A stretch of 6,658 nucleotides of DNA. Origin: Nitrososphaerales archaeon TH5894. Lineage in GTDB: Archaea; Thermoproteota; Nitrososphaeria; Nitrososphaerales; Nitrososphaeraceae. The position numbers were made by a program, and so were the translations under genes. Where the stretch lies: NCBI GenBank assembly GCA_014523485.1, contig JAATVK010000192.1, forward strand, positions 1 through 6,658. Direction: 5' to 3'. Under the pieces are notes generated by a model, which did not search any database, was not told the origin of the DNA, and saw only the letters and a program-made list of their open reading frames with translations. Of this stretch, positions 1-5,172 are shown one piece after another. The first letter of the stretch is position 1. Each line of letters begins with the position of its first letter.

Positions 1-1
1 A

Positions 2-556
2 ACCTTTCTTCCACAAGATAAACAACCAGTGTTTGAAGGTTGGCTTAGTGTAGGTTATACACTAGATAAAGATATTCAAATTAATGGAGCAACTTATCCT
101 ATAGAGACAATTTCATATTATGATAAATTGAAGAATTTTACCTATAATTCTTCAAACAATGAATTACAATTTGCAATGCCTTTTGATTGGAATCTTGATA
201 GATTAAAAAAAGTGAATCTAAATGTACATGAGGAAATATCCATTCCAAATCCTAGCCCTCTAGCCGCAAATGGCTATGAAGGTACTGTTAATAATATTGA
301 TTTGTCTCCTAATTTATTAATGGTAGATAGAACAAATTCAACAAAAGAGGTAGTACATTTTATGTTAACAAAACCTGCTGTTTTAGATCTTGCTCAGAAA
401 GTAGAAGATAATAGTAGTAAAAATAATCAAAATATGACAAACGAAATGACATTTACTCTTTCTCCTTCTAAAAATGCTGTCAATCCTGGTTCTATGATAG
501 GTTCTAACTCAATGAATATGTCAATGAACAATGATAGCAGCGGTAGTGGTATGTAA
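2..556 (+). CDS. Extracytoplasmic domain protein, 5'-truncated by the window edge
   Basis: The frame is open from the first full codon (position 2), so the true start lies outside the window; the GTG at 29 is internal. About 184 residues are visible. I do not recognise the function. The visible part begins F-L-P-Q-D-K-Q-P-V-F-E-G-W, continues as an apparently beta-rich region with M-P-F-D-W and a V-H-E-E-I-S-I-P segment, and has several N-x-S/T sites, which suits a surface-exposed archaeal protein. The last 25 or so residues are low complexity, rich in Met, Asn, Ser and Gly, without a C-terminal membrane anchor. Met-rich tails occur in some copper-handling exported proteins, and these archaea are copper-dependent, but that link is inference only. 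The gene ends with TAA at 554-556. A membrane anchor or signal peptide is expected in the missing N-terminus. Confidence 0.8.
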   Translation, partial: TFLPQDKQPVFEGWLSVGYTLDKDIQINGATYPIETISYYDKLKNFTYNSSNNELQFAMPFDWNLDRLKKVNLNVHEEISIPNPSPLAANGYEGTVNNIDLSPNLLMVDRTNSTKEVVHFMLTKPAVLDLAQKVEDNSSKNNQNMTNEMTFTLSPSKNAVNPGSMIGSNSMNMSMNNDSSGSGM

Positions 557-587
557 ATTTATCCTATAATAATTGTAATTGAAAATT

Positions 588-597
588 AGCTTTTTTA
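588..597 (+). terminator. Oligo-T terminator candidate after the first CDS
   Basis: A run of six T (591-596) preceded by AGC lies about 35 bases after the stop codon. Archaeal RNA polymerase often terminates at plain T runs. The region is AT-rich, so this is weak evidence. Confidence 0.3.
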
Positions 598-679
598 TTA
601 TCCTATATTTATTGCAAAATAACCGTATATTTGGTATGCACCAGACCTTTGAATCTAATTCAAAAGAGGTTCGGAATTT
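597..679 (-). pseudogene. Possible remnant of a large terminase subunit
   Basis: On the minus strand, 679 to 623 reads K-F-R-T-S-F-E-L-D-S-K-V-W-C-I-P-N-I-R. With a one-base shift after the I it continues G-Y-F-A to about position 597. The order (charged or polar residues, then V/I-W-x-L/I-P-N, then I-R-G-Y) resembles the segment between the Walker motifs of phage large-terminase ATPases, where L-P-N-N-P-x-T-I-R-G is common. No Walker A or B motif survives here. The position is right for such a gene: it lies on the same strand and downstream of the decayed small-terminase-like gene. The match is short and made by eye; random open sequence is a real alternative. Confidence 0.22.
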
Positions 680-709
680 CTATTTTTATCTTTAAATGGT
701 TAAAATGCT

Positions 710-898
710 CTAGAGGTATTTTTTAAACTCAGGCCAATAAGAAAATACAAATACAAAGAGTACATTACAATAATAGTGAATGTTCCTTATTTCTTTCAAA
801 TAATCTAGTCATCAATAGATTAGAAATAGAATATTCACAGCTAAATCTATTTCCTTAACTTCAGAAGAGTTTGCAAGATTTGCTTTTTTCTCGGACAT
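710..898 (-). pseudogene. Short decayed reading frame after the HTH pseudogene
   Basis: An ATG at 898-896 opens a 28-codon frame beginning M-S-E-K-K-A-N-L-A-N-S-S-E-V-K-E-I-D-L-A. It stops at two consecutive TGA codons (814-809) and stays open in the same frame for 32 more codons (L-D-Y-L-K-E-I-R-N...) to TAG at 712-710. Each TGA is one C-to-T step from CGA (Arg). It begins 20 bases after the stop of the upstream pseudogene, the tight spacing usual in viral gene clusters. No family is recognised. The first part looks protein-like; the second part could be chance in AT-rich DNA. Confidence 0.25.
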
Positions 899-918
899 AC
901 TCTACTATTGATAATAAT

Positions 919-1556
919 TTATTGAAGAATTGAAGATATTTTATTTACAATTTTGTTGTATTCAGGAAGTCTTATTTTTTCTTGAATTTTTGAATATCAG
1001 ATGGTGGAATTTTCATCAAAACCTTTGTTAATGTAGTTTAATGTAGTTGGGTCTAATAAATTAAAGATTAATTTAAGTTCTTCATCTTTAAGAGAAACTA
1101 ATGGATAATTCTTTACTTCATTCTCTCCAATATTTTTCAAATCTTCTGCTATGATTTATACTGTTGATTTTACTTTTGTAGCGCCTAAACCTAATTGTTT
1201 TATCGCTCTAATTCCTTCGATTCGAGTTTGATGATGCTAGTTGCAATACCAGCAGCAACATCGGCACATTTTGCAATATCCGAACAATTAGTTTCAGCAT
1301 CTACTACTTTATTTTCTAAATATTTGTACAATTTCAACAGACGATTCTTCAGTAAATTAATCTCAAGAAAAATGGTAGAATCAGTCTTCCTTCTCTGATA
1401 AGCCATATAACGCTGTTCAATCCTTCGTTTATAATTTTGGACCGAGCGAACAGTTATCTTTAATTCAGATGCTATTTGCTCATTTATTTTATTTTCCAAT
1501 AACATCCTAAATATTAACTGCATCTGTCTTTCATAGAGTTGTTATTCTAAAGCCAT
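919..1556 (-). pseudogene. Decayed HTH protein resembling a viral small terminase subunit
   Basis: The longest intact piece (1523-1200) encodes a helix-turn-helix near its N-terminus (I-A-S-E-L-K-I-T-V-R-S-V-Q-N-Y), then a long charged helical region. It is only part of the original gene. Upstream in frame, M-A-L-E, a TAA (1544-1542) and Q-L-Y-E-R-Q lead into it; another ATG (1577) with a further TAA (1562-1560) lies just before. After L-E-R (1203) a one-base loss shifts the frame, and reading resumes K-Q-L-G-L-G-A-T-K-V. It then meets TAA (1158-1156), continues I-I-A-E-D-L-K-N, meets TGA (999-997), and ends S-S-I-L-Q with TAA at 921-919. The restored protein has about 212 residues. An N-terminal HTH followed by helices fits small terminase or another viral DNA-binding protein, which would recognise packaging DNA. 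That assignment is inference; the decay is directly visible. A promoter is not clear. Confidence 0.75.
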
Positions 1557-1577
1557 TTTTTATTTTCTAAACTCCAT

Positions 1578-1905
1578 TTTACTATCATAATTATTATTAT
1601 TTTTAGTAAAACATGCAATATTATGCAACATTCTACTACTGCTAATATCTTATAGATCTGTTTTGTGAAATAAAATGTTTTTTGTATCACTTTTTAAACA
1701 CAATTTGAAAGTCACTCTTTCATTATTCGTCTCCTATTGTTCTTTCTTTTTCTTCAATTAAAAAGTACAAATCCTTGTAAAGGGCTTAAATAATATGTAT
1801 GATCCTTAATATCTTCAAGTTTTTTTCGTATGAATATCTGTGTAATTTCTTTTATTTTTATTAAATTTTTAACTTATTATAGTTTTAAAATAACTTTTAA
1901 TAGAT
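1578..1905. other. Gene-poor spacer with one possible coding vestige
   Basis: No convincing gene is present. On the minus strand 1873-1757 is open for 39 codons and reads protein-like in its second half (L-E-D-I-K-D-H-T-Y-Y-L-S-P-L-Q-G-F), but it has no start codon and ends at TGA (1756-1754), after which the frame is very basic. It lies just downstream of the 33-codon gene on the same strand and could be the remains of another gene. The rest is AT-rich sequence without clear structure. Confidence 0.3.
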
Positions 1906-2007
1906 TTATTTTGATAGAGTATGATGAACTACTTTTGCCAATAAAAATATAACAAGACCTAATGAAATCGATGTAATAATATAAGGAATTATTGGGGGGA
2001 TTTTCAT
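1906..2007 (-). CDS. 33-residue single-span membrane peptide
   Basis: The ATG at 2007-2005 opens 33 codons ending in TAA (1908-1906). The product starts M-K-I-P-P-I-I-P-Y-I-I and has one hydrophobic stretch at about residues 6-26, followed by a short polar tail containing K-V-V-H-H, so it should be a small inner-membrane peptide. Two facts support a real gene despite its size. A TATA-like box is centred about 26 bases before the ATG, which fits a leaderless transcript. The region 54-94 bases upstream is nearly the same as that at the same distance from the 310-residue secreted protein gene. The function is unknown; it may be an accessory subunit of a membrane complex, but nothing in the sequence decides this. 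Chance ORF remains possible. Confidence 0.5.
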   Translation of the reverse strand: MKIPPIIPYIITSISLGLVIFLLAKVVHHTLSK

Positions 2008-2027
2008 TTAATAATATAGATAGCAAT

Positions 2028-2038
2028 TAAAATATAAT
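2028..2038 (-). promoter_or_regulatory. TATA-like box for the 33-codon gene
   Basis: On the minus strand the sequence AATTATATTTTAATTG lies about 21-34 bases before the ATG at 2007, the spacing expected if transcription starts at or next to the start codon. Confidence 0.4.
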
Positions 2039-2060
2039 TGAAGTGCTTAGAAATACTTGC

Positions 2061-2101
2061 TAACATAGTAGTACTAAATTAGATTAGTGAATGTTTATTG
2101 T
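2061..2101 (-). promoter_or_regulatory. Upstream element shared with the secreted-protein gene (copy 1)
   Basis: This stretch begins TAACATA and ends with TTAGTGAATGTTTATTGT on the + strand. It matches 3948-3987, with 17 of 18 bases the same over the last part. It lies 54-94 bases upstream of the 33-codon gene; the other copy lies 51-90 bases upstream of the 310-residue gene. It may be a regulator site, or simply part of a duplicated upstream region. Confidence 0.45.
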
Positions 2102-2154
2102 GATTTTCCTTTGTTTATTATTATTAGGAAATTCATTTCTTAAAATATTATAAG

Positions 2155-2285
2155 ATTAAATACTAAGTAATTTTCTATACCAAAGATATTATAACCTTCT
2201 ATAAAGCAATTATTAAAATATTAACGATAGGGTTTAACTAACTTTTAAATTTATTACTAGAATTTTAGCTTAAAATAAATTTATG
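2155..2285. repeat. Degenerate copy of the dispersed hairpin/T-rich element
   Basis: ATTAAATACTA at 2155-2165 followed by a T-rich block matches 4042-4052 and what follows it, at the same offset (71 versus 72 bases) from the shared upstream element. A hairpin core AACGATAGGGTT lies at 2223-2234; compared with ACCGATAGCGGT its second pair has changed from C-G to A-T. A tail-like TTTAGCTT follows at 2264-2271, about 15 bases closer than in the other copies. This is the most eroded copy. Confidence 0.5.
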
Positions 2286-2354
2286 GGAGTTACTATAAAA
2301 ATTATATATAGAAGTTTTAGTATAAATCGAAAAGACCTAAATTGTTATTTTTGA

Positions 2355-2606
2355 TTATAGTAGTTGAGGTAAAAATTTTCTAATTTTGTTATACATTTTA
2401 AGGAAGTGTAATCCTTTTTCAGTAGTTTTATAAATCTGAGTTTCATGACGGTATTCTATTAGGTTATTTTCTACCAATATAGAAAGGTATTCGTGTACTT
2501 GGTTATAGCTTAGAAAGGCTATGTACATAATTTTTGTCTTTGTTACTCCTCTATTTGCAGCATCAAGTATATTACCCACAATCTCTGTCCTACTTCTATT
2601 TCCCAT
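2355..2606 (-). CDS. HTH_45-type winged-helix DNA-binding protein
   Basis: This 83-residue protein is a single winged-helix domain of the archaeal HTH_45 kind and probably a small transcription regulator. Residues 4-18 (R-S-R-T-E-I-V-G-N-I-L-D-A-A-N) form the first helix, followed by T-K-T-K-I-M-Y and L-S-Y-N-Q-V-H-E-Y-L, the helix-turn-helix with the recognition helix. N-N-L-I-E-Y leads into the wing and Y-K-T-T-E-K-G-L-H-F-L-K into the last helix. The frame extends upstream to an ATG at 2648, but I chose the ATG at 2606 because the paralogue at 6285-6548 starts exactly there. The two proteins share about two thirds of their residues. There is no membrane segment or ligand domain. A TATA-like AAAATATG lies about 25 bases before the chosen ATG. 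Its targets are unknown; a dispersed repeat element lies upstream. Confidence 0.9.
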   Translation of the reverse strand: MGNRSRTEIVGNILDAANRGVTKTKIMYIAFLSYNQVHEYLSILVENNLIEYRHETQIYKTTEKGLHFLKMYNKIRKFLPQLL

Positions 2607-2725
2607 AGTATTAGATAAGTGATTTACATATTTTACTATTAATACCACAAGAAAAGTTAAAGTAACTATACTAAAATATTCTTTATATAATTTACCAATT
2701 AAAATTAGAACAGTTGTATCACTAC

Positions 2726-2897
2726 ATTGTATTAGTTTTTATTATTATAACTTATTTTTGAAATATTAATATATGTAAATTCAGTAGAAATTTACATAGA
2801 AGAGAGTAAAACCAATAGCGGTGCTAAAAGAAGAGTCTATTGTAGAGATACTACTAATACCTTGTATTTAGCTTTTATTATTAGAAACTTATTTTAT
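2726..2897. repeat. Dispersed element, T-rich block / hairpin / T-rich block
   Basis: The T-rich block at 2726-2767 recurs at 2861-2897 (TTGTATTTAGCTTTTATT followed by AGAAACTTATTTTA), about 135 bases later. Between them GAGTAA and the hairpin core ACCAATAGCGGT (2811-2822) are followed by GCTAAAAG. Here the innermost pair of the stem is a mismatch. A second small inverted repeat (TCTA / TAGA) follows. The same order and spacing occur at 4042-4205 and 6053-6228. The element is 5' of the winged-helix gene and 3' of the secreted-protein gene. Confidence 0.75.
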
Positions 2898-2906
2898 AAT
2901 ACTATC

Positions 2907-2946
2907 AAAAAAAGGATAATATTTAGAAATAACTATTCTAAATATT
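2907..2946 (-). terminator. Hairpin and T-run terminator of the secreted-protein gene
   Basis: A perfect 11-base inverted repeat (2918-2928 and 2936-2946, AATATTTAGAA with its complement, 7-base loop) begins about 19 bases after the stop codon on the minus strand. It is followed four bases later by seven T (minus strand, 2913-2907). The order stem then T run fits termination of the minus-strand gene only. Confidence 0.75.
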
Positions 2947-2964
2947 TGTTTTATCCATTAGAGG

Positions 2965-3897
2965 TCAATAATATTTAGGTATTACCTCTAAGTTGTATGT
3001 TGCACCTGCATCTACAATAATTGGCCCTTCTCCAGGAATTATGCCTGTAAAATCAAATTTTCCGCTAAATGTTATAGTATGTTCGCCAGGTGGTAAATGT
3101 TTCAATAGAATCCATACACCATCAGATACACCAATAGAAGAACCTAATAAAGAGGTAGCTGGATTTCCGGGTACTGCAGTAAATTCAAAGCCTCCAGGAG
3201 GAGAATCAACTCTATACTGTCTCTCTAGATTTTGAATCTCTTTTCCATCTATTTCTAATTGCAAGTCAAAAGCTCTATCCTGTGCTTCGTTTGCACATTT
3301 TCTAGTTTGTGATTCGTTTTGCGGCGGATTTGTCTCAAAAGCAGCACAAAATACATTTACTATAGGAAACAAAATAGATGTACCATCTTTTATTTTACAG
3401 TCATGTATTGGGAATATGTCACTAAGAGGAGGGTCACTTGGTGAACCTACAAGAAATAATAATCTTCCATCATCCTGTAAACCTACATCACAACCAGCTT
3501 GACCTGTCTCTGTAAATGGATTTGCATCTGTTATATTGTTTAATGATACTATCCATTGCCACCATCTATCTCCAAGTTCTGCTACTTTGTTAGCAGGAAA
3601 TATTTGTAGGTTTTTATCGTTATCATCGTATCCATTGTCTTTTCTATCATTATCATTAAATTTAGCATGCTTACAGAACTCTACAGAACTTACGAAGAAT
3701 CCTTCAAACGGACCTGTTCTACATTCATATTTTTTATTGTCGGTTGGATATTTGCTATAACTATCATCGCCATAATATTTATCGTCGTATCCTTGAGCCA
3801 TTGCTGTATTTGAAAATAGATTTGTGTTAGCAAAGGGTACTAACATTATTAAAGAAGCCATCAAAAAAAGGCCAAACTTGTATGTTGACTTGTACAT
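2965..3897 (-). CDS. Secreted protein of unknown function with W-W-Q-W domain
   Basis: The 310-residue product starts with a clear signal peptide: basic M-Y-K-S-T-Y-K, a hydrophobic core at about residues 8-23 and a likely cut after A-M-A (34/35). Residues 36-56 are rich in Asp, Tyr and Lys; residues 57-76 hold the module K-Y-E-C-R-T-G-P-F-E-G-F-F-V-S-S-V-E-F-C that I know from Nitrososphaera-type surface proteins, with Cys59 and Cys75. After another acidic linker comes a domain beginning R-W-W-Q-W (111-115) with Cys136, Cys167, Cys184 and Cys201, I-L-F-P-I-V-N-V-F-C, N-L-E-R-Q-Y-R-V-D-S-P and L-P-P-G-E-H-T-I-T-F-S-G near the end. This arrangement resembles a widespread uncharacterised secreted family seen in bacteria too. 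The even number of cysteines suggests disulfides outside the cell. No membrane anchor follows, so it is probably released or attached through partners. It has its own promoter and terminator. Confidence 0.9.
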   Translation of the reverse strand: MYKSTYKFGLFLMASLIMLVPFANTNLFSNTAMAQGYDDKYYGDDSYSKYPTDNKKYECRTGPFEGFFVSSVEFCKHAKFNDNDRKDNGYDDNDKNLQIFPANKVAELGDRWWQWIVSLNNITDANPFTETGQAGCDVGLQDDGRLLFLVGSPSDPPLSDIFPIHDCKIKDGTSILFPIVNVFCAAFETNPPQNESQTRKCANEAQDRAFDLQLEIDGKEIQNLERQYRVDSPPGGFEFTAVPGNPATSLLGSSIGVSDGVWILLKHLPPGEHTITFSGKFDFTGIIPGEGPIIVDAGATYNLEVIPKYY

Positions 3898-3916
3898 ATT
3901 TGTTAACTAACTTTCT

Positions 3917-3928
3917 AATTATATTTAG
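3917..3928 (-). promoter_or_regulatory. TATA-like box for the secreted-protein gene
   Basis: On the minus strand CTAAATATAATT is centred about 25 bases before the ATG at 3897, consistent with a leaderless transcript. Confidence 0.5.
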
Positions 3929-3947
3929 AATTGGTAGAATCATTCAG

Positions 3948-3987
3948 TAACATATACTATTTATTTTATTTAGTGAATGGTTATTGT
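3948..3987 (-). promoter_or_regulatory. Upstream element shared with the 33-codon gene (copy 2)
   Basis: TAACATATACTATTTATT followed by TTAGTGAATGGTTATTGT (+ strand) matches 2061-2101 and lies 51-90 bases before the start codon. On the gene's own strand the core reads CAATAACCATTCACTAA. The matching position before two separate genes suggests a regulator site just upstream of the TATA region, or a duplicated upstream region. Confidence 0.5.
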
Positions 3988-4041
3988 ATAATTCAATAGC
4001 TATTATTTATAAATAATTTTAATGCTGAAAAATGTTAGAAT

Positions 4042-4205
4042 ATTAAATACTATTTAGCTTTTATTATTGAAAACGTATTATTCTGTTTTTGAAATATTTA
4101 GAATTATTTAATGATGTATTTAAAAAGGAGTAACACCGATAGCGGTTCTAAAAGAGGATTCTACTATTGTAGAGAAACTACTTTCTTGTATATAGCTTTT
4201 ATTTG
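4042..4205. repeat. Dispersed element, T-rich block / hairpin / T-rich block
   Basis: A T-rich block TATTTAGCTTTTATTATT at 4051-4068 is followed by TTTTTGAAATATTTA, then GAGTAAC and a perfect hairpin core ACCGATAGCGGT (4135-4146, stem of four pairs, loop ATAG), then TCTAAAAG. Two further small inverted repeats (CTAC / GTAG and AGAAA / TTTCT) follow, and a second T-rich block TTGTATATAGCTTTTATT begins at 4186, about 137 bases after the first. It lies upstream of both the minus-strand secreted-protein gene and the + strand 59-residue gene. Confidence 0.75.
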
Positions 4206-4277
4206 GAAAGAAAATAACCGACATTCTGCAATATATTATTTAGATAGTTAGAAGATTATCTGTCCAATCCCTTAACA

Positions 4278-4288
4278 TCTTTAAACTT
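4278..4288 (+). promoter_or_regulatory. TATA-like box for the 59-residue gene
   Basis: TCTTTAAACTT is placed 22-32 bases before the ATG at 4310, the spacing for a leaderless archaeal transcript. Confidence 0.4.
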
Positions 4289-4309
4289 TGTTGTACATTT
4301 AACAATGAT

Positions 4310-4489
4310 ATGAGTTATTCGGAAGAGAAAAATAGCCAACAGGAAAACGAAAATTTAGAGTCTGTACAAAAAAATCAGAAAAAAGTAGGAGCGGCAGAAT
4401 CAGACCCTTCAACCACTGGTCCCGCCGAAACCTTGCGAGAAGAAGCTGCAGAAAATACAGGTGAGGATGAGTCTAAAGAACCAGCCTAA
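4310..4489 (+). CDS. Small acidic, probably disordered protein (59 residues)
   Basis: The ATG at 4310 opens 59 codons ending in TAA at 4487-4489. The protein begins M-S-Y-S-E-E-K-N-S-Q-Q-E-N-E-N and ends D-E-S-K-E-P-A. It is rich in Glu, Gln, Asn, Ser and Ala with almost no large hydrophobic residues, so it is soluble and likely disordered. A more structured, less AT-rich middle reads D-P-S-T-T-G-P-A-E-T-L-R-E-E-A-A-E. Base composition rises clearly above the flanking spacers across the frame, a TATA-like box lies about 26 bases upstream and an eight-T run follows the stop, which together support a real, singly transcribed gene. An ATG at 4305 is out of frame and stops at once. Function is not recognised. 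Confidence 0.75.
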   Translation: MSYSEEKNSQQENENLESVQKNQKKVGAAESDPSTTGPAETLREEAAENTGEDESKEPA

Positions 4490-4490
4490 A

Positions 4491-4506
4491 TTTTATAATT
4501 TTTTTT
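4491..4506 (+). terminator. Oligo-T terminator after the 59-residue gene
   Basis: Two T runs, the second of eight T (4499-4506), directly follow the stop codon. No hairpin is needed for archaeal termination at such runs. Confidence 0.55.
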
Positions 4507-4622
4507 ACAAATAATAAATAAATAGTAACTAATTGAATAACTTTTCATTTTAAGGATAGATAACTGAAATTTGTAAAAATTAAATAATCAATGTAGAGAA
4601 ATAGATTCGTTATATGTAAATG

Positions 4623-4654
4623 TAGATTTATAATATAATCTGATTACAAATCTA
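4623..4654. repeat. Seven-base inverted repeat before the 125-residue gene
   Basis: TAGATTT (4623-4629) and AAATCTA (4648-4654) are perfect complements 18 bases apart. They lie just upstream of the TATA-like box of the next gene, where an archaeal operator could sit. In DNA this AT-rich, chance is a fair alternative. Confidence 0.25.
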
Positions 4655-4672
4655 TTTTAATTTTTGTAAAAC

Positions 4673-4683
4673 CTATTTAAATT
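4673..4683 (+). promoter_or_regulatory. TATA-like box for the 125-residue gene
   Basis: CTATTTAAATT is centred 25 bases before the ATG at 4703, which also supports that start over the TTG at 4697. Confidence 0.45.
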
Positions 4684-4702
4684 TTGGTGTACTCTATTGA
4701 AT

Positions 4703-5080
4703 ATGGATGATTTTATAGGCAATATCTCTCAAAAATTAGGTATCTCTTCTAATCTTGCAAAACAAGGTATTGCAATTGTATCCAGATTCTTTCTTCAGAA
4801 TTCAGAACCCAACAAAGCGTCAGGTCTTTTATCAATGTTACCTTCTAGTATAACCGATATATTTTCAGATGACGAGAAAAAGGAATTTACTACTACAAAG
4901 CAAAATGTTTCAGAAGATAACGTTATTGAAAAAATCTCTAAGGAATGCTGTAACGGAGATAAACAAAAAGCAAAAAGAGTCTATGAAGAATCAGTAAACA
5001 TGATAAAGGAAAAATCTGGTCAGGAAGGTCAAGGCTTTTTAGATGAGATAATCGGAGGATTTAAGAAAAAAATTTTCTAA
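4703..5080 (+). CDS. Small helical protein of unknown function (125 residues)
   Basis: I chose the ATG at 4703 over an in-frame TTG two codons earlier because a TATA-like box sits 25 bases before it. The protein begins M-D-D-F-I-G-N-I-S-Q-K-L-G-I-S and seems all-helical: an N-terminal amphipathic part (residues 1-50, ending L-L-S-M-L-P-S-S-I), an acidic linker (56-75), and a basic helical C-terminal half with adjacent Cys82-Cys83 and G-F-L-D-E-I-I-G-G-F-K-K-K-I-F at the end. The N-terminal layout (a repeating L-G-I-S-x-x-x-A-x-x-G pattern and a leucine-rich L-L-x-x-L-P) recalls the short DUF2780/DUF2267-like helical proteins, but I cannot confirm membership. There is no signal peptide or membrane span, so it should be cytoplasmic. 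It stands alone between its own promoter and terminator. Confidence 0.85.
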   Translation: MDDFIGNISQKLGISSNLAKQGIAIVSRFFLQNSEPNKASGLLSMLPSSITDIFSDDEKKEFTTTKQNVSEDNVIEKISKECCNGDKQKAKRVYEESVNMIKEKSGQEGQGFLDEIIGGFKKKIF

Positions 5081-5105
5081 TAATGATTATCATGTTATTA
5101 TTTTT
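5079..5105 (+). terminator. Palindrome and T-run terminator candidate
   Basis: AATAATGAT (5079-5087) pairs with ATCATGTTATT (5089-5099) with one bulged base and a one-base centre, overlapping the stop codon. Five T (5101-5105) follow. The arm is AT-rich and the loop too tight for a full stem, so some inner pairs would open. Confidence 0.4.
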
Positions 5106-5141
5106 ATGATATTAAAATAACAATTTCATTGGAAGATAAAA

Positions 5142-5156
5142 TTAATATAATATTTT
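5142..5156 (+). promoter_or_regulatory. TATA-like region for the zinc-finger gene
   Basis: TTAATATAATATTTT lies 17-31 bases before the ATG at 5173 and covers the place expected for a TATA box of a leaderless transcript. Confidence 0.4.
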
Positions 5157-5172
5157 AGATAAAATTCGTTAT

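Noticed and set aside
1195..1398. 67-codon + strand frame over the HTH pseudogene
   Set aside because: Antisense to a clearer, homologous-looking HTH frame on the minus strand.
1547..1690. GTG-started 47-codon hydrophobic frame (-) before the HTH pseudogene
   Set aside because: No promoter spacing, a low-complexity Ile-rich end, and overlap with the 5' end of the HTH pseudogene in another frame.
2283..2354. 23-codon + strand frame starting at ATG 2283
   Set aside because: Random-looking composition and no promoter evidence.
2993..3235. 80-codon + strand frame inside the secreted-protein gene
   Set aside because: It lies wholly antisense to a well-supported gene with signal peptide and conserved motifs, and has no features of its own.
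3536..3760. 74-codon + strand frame inside the secreted-protein gene
   Set aside because: Antisense shadow of the same gene; the leucine/serine-rich sequence follows from the opposite strand's Asp/Lys codons.
4128..4205. tRNA-like reading of the repeat (GGTTCTAAA resembles a T-arm)
   Set aside because: No acceptor stem, anticodon arm or D-arm can be formed around it.
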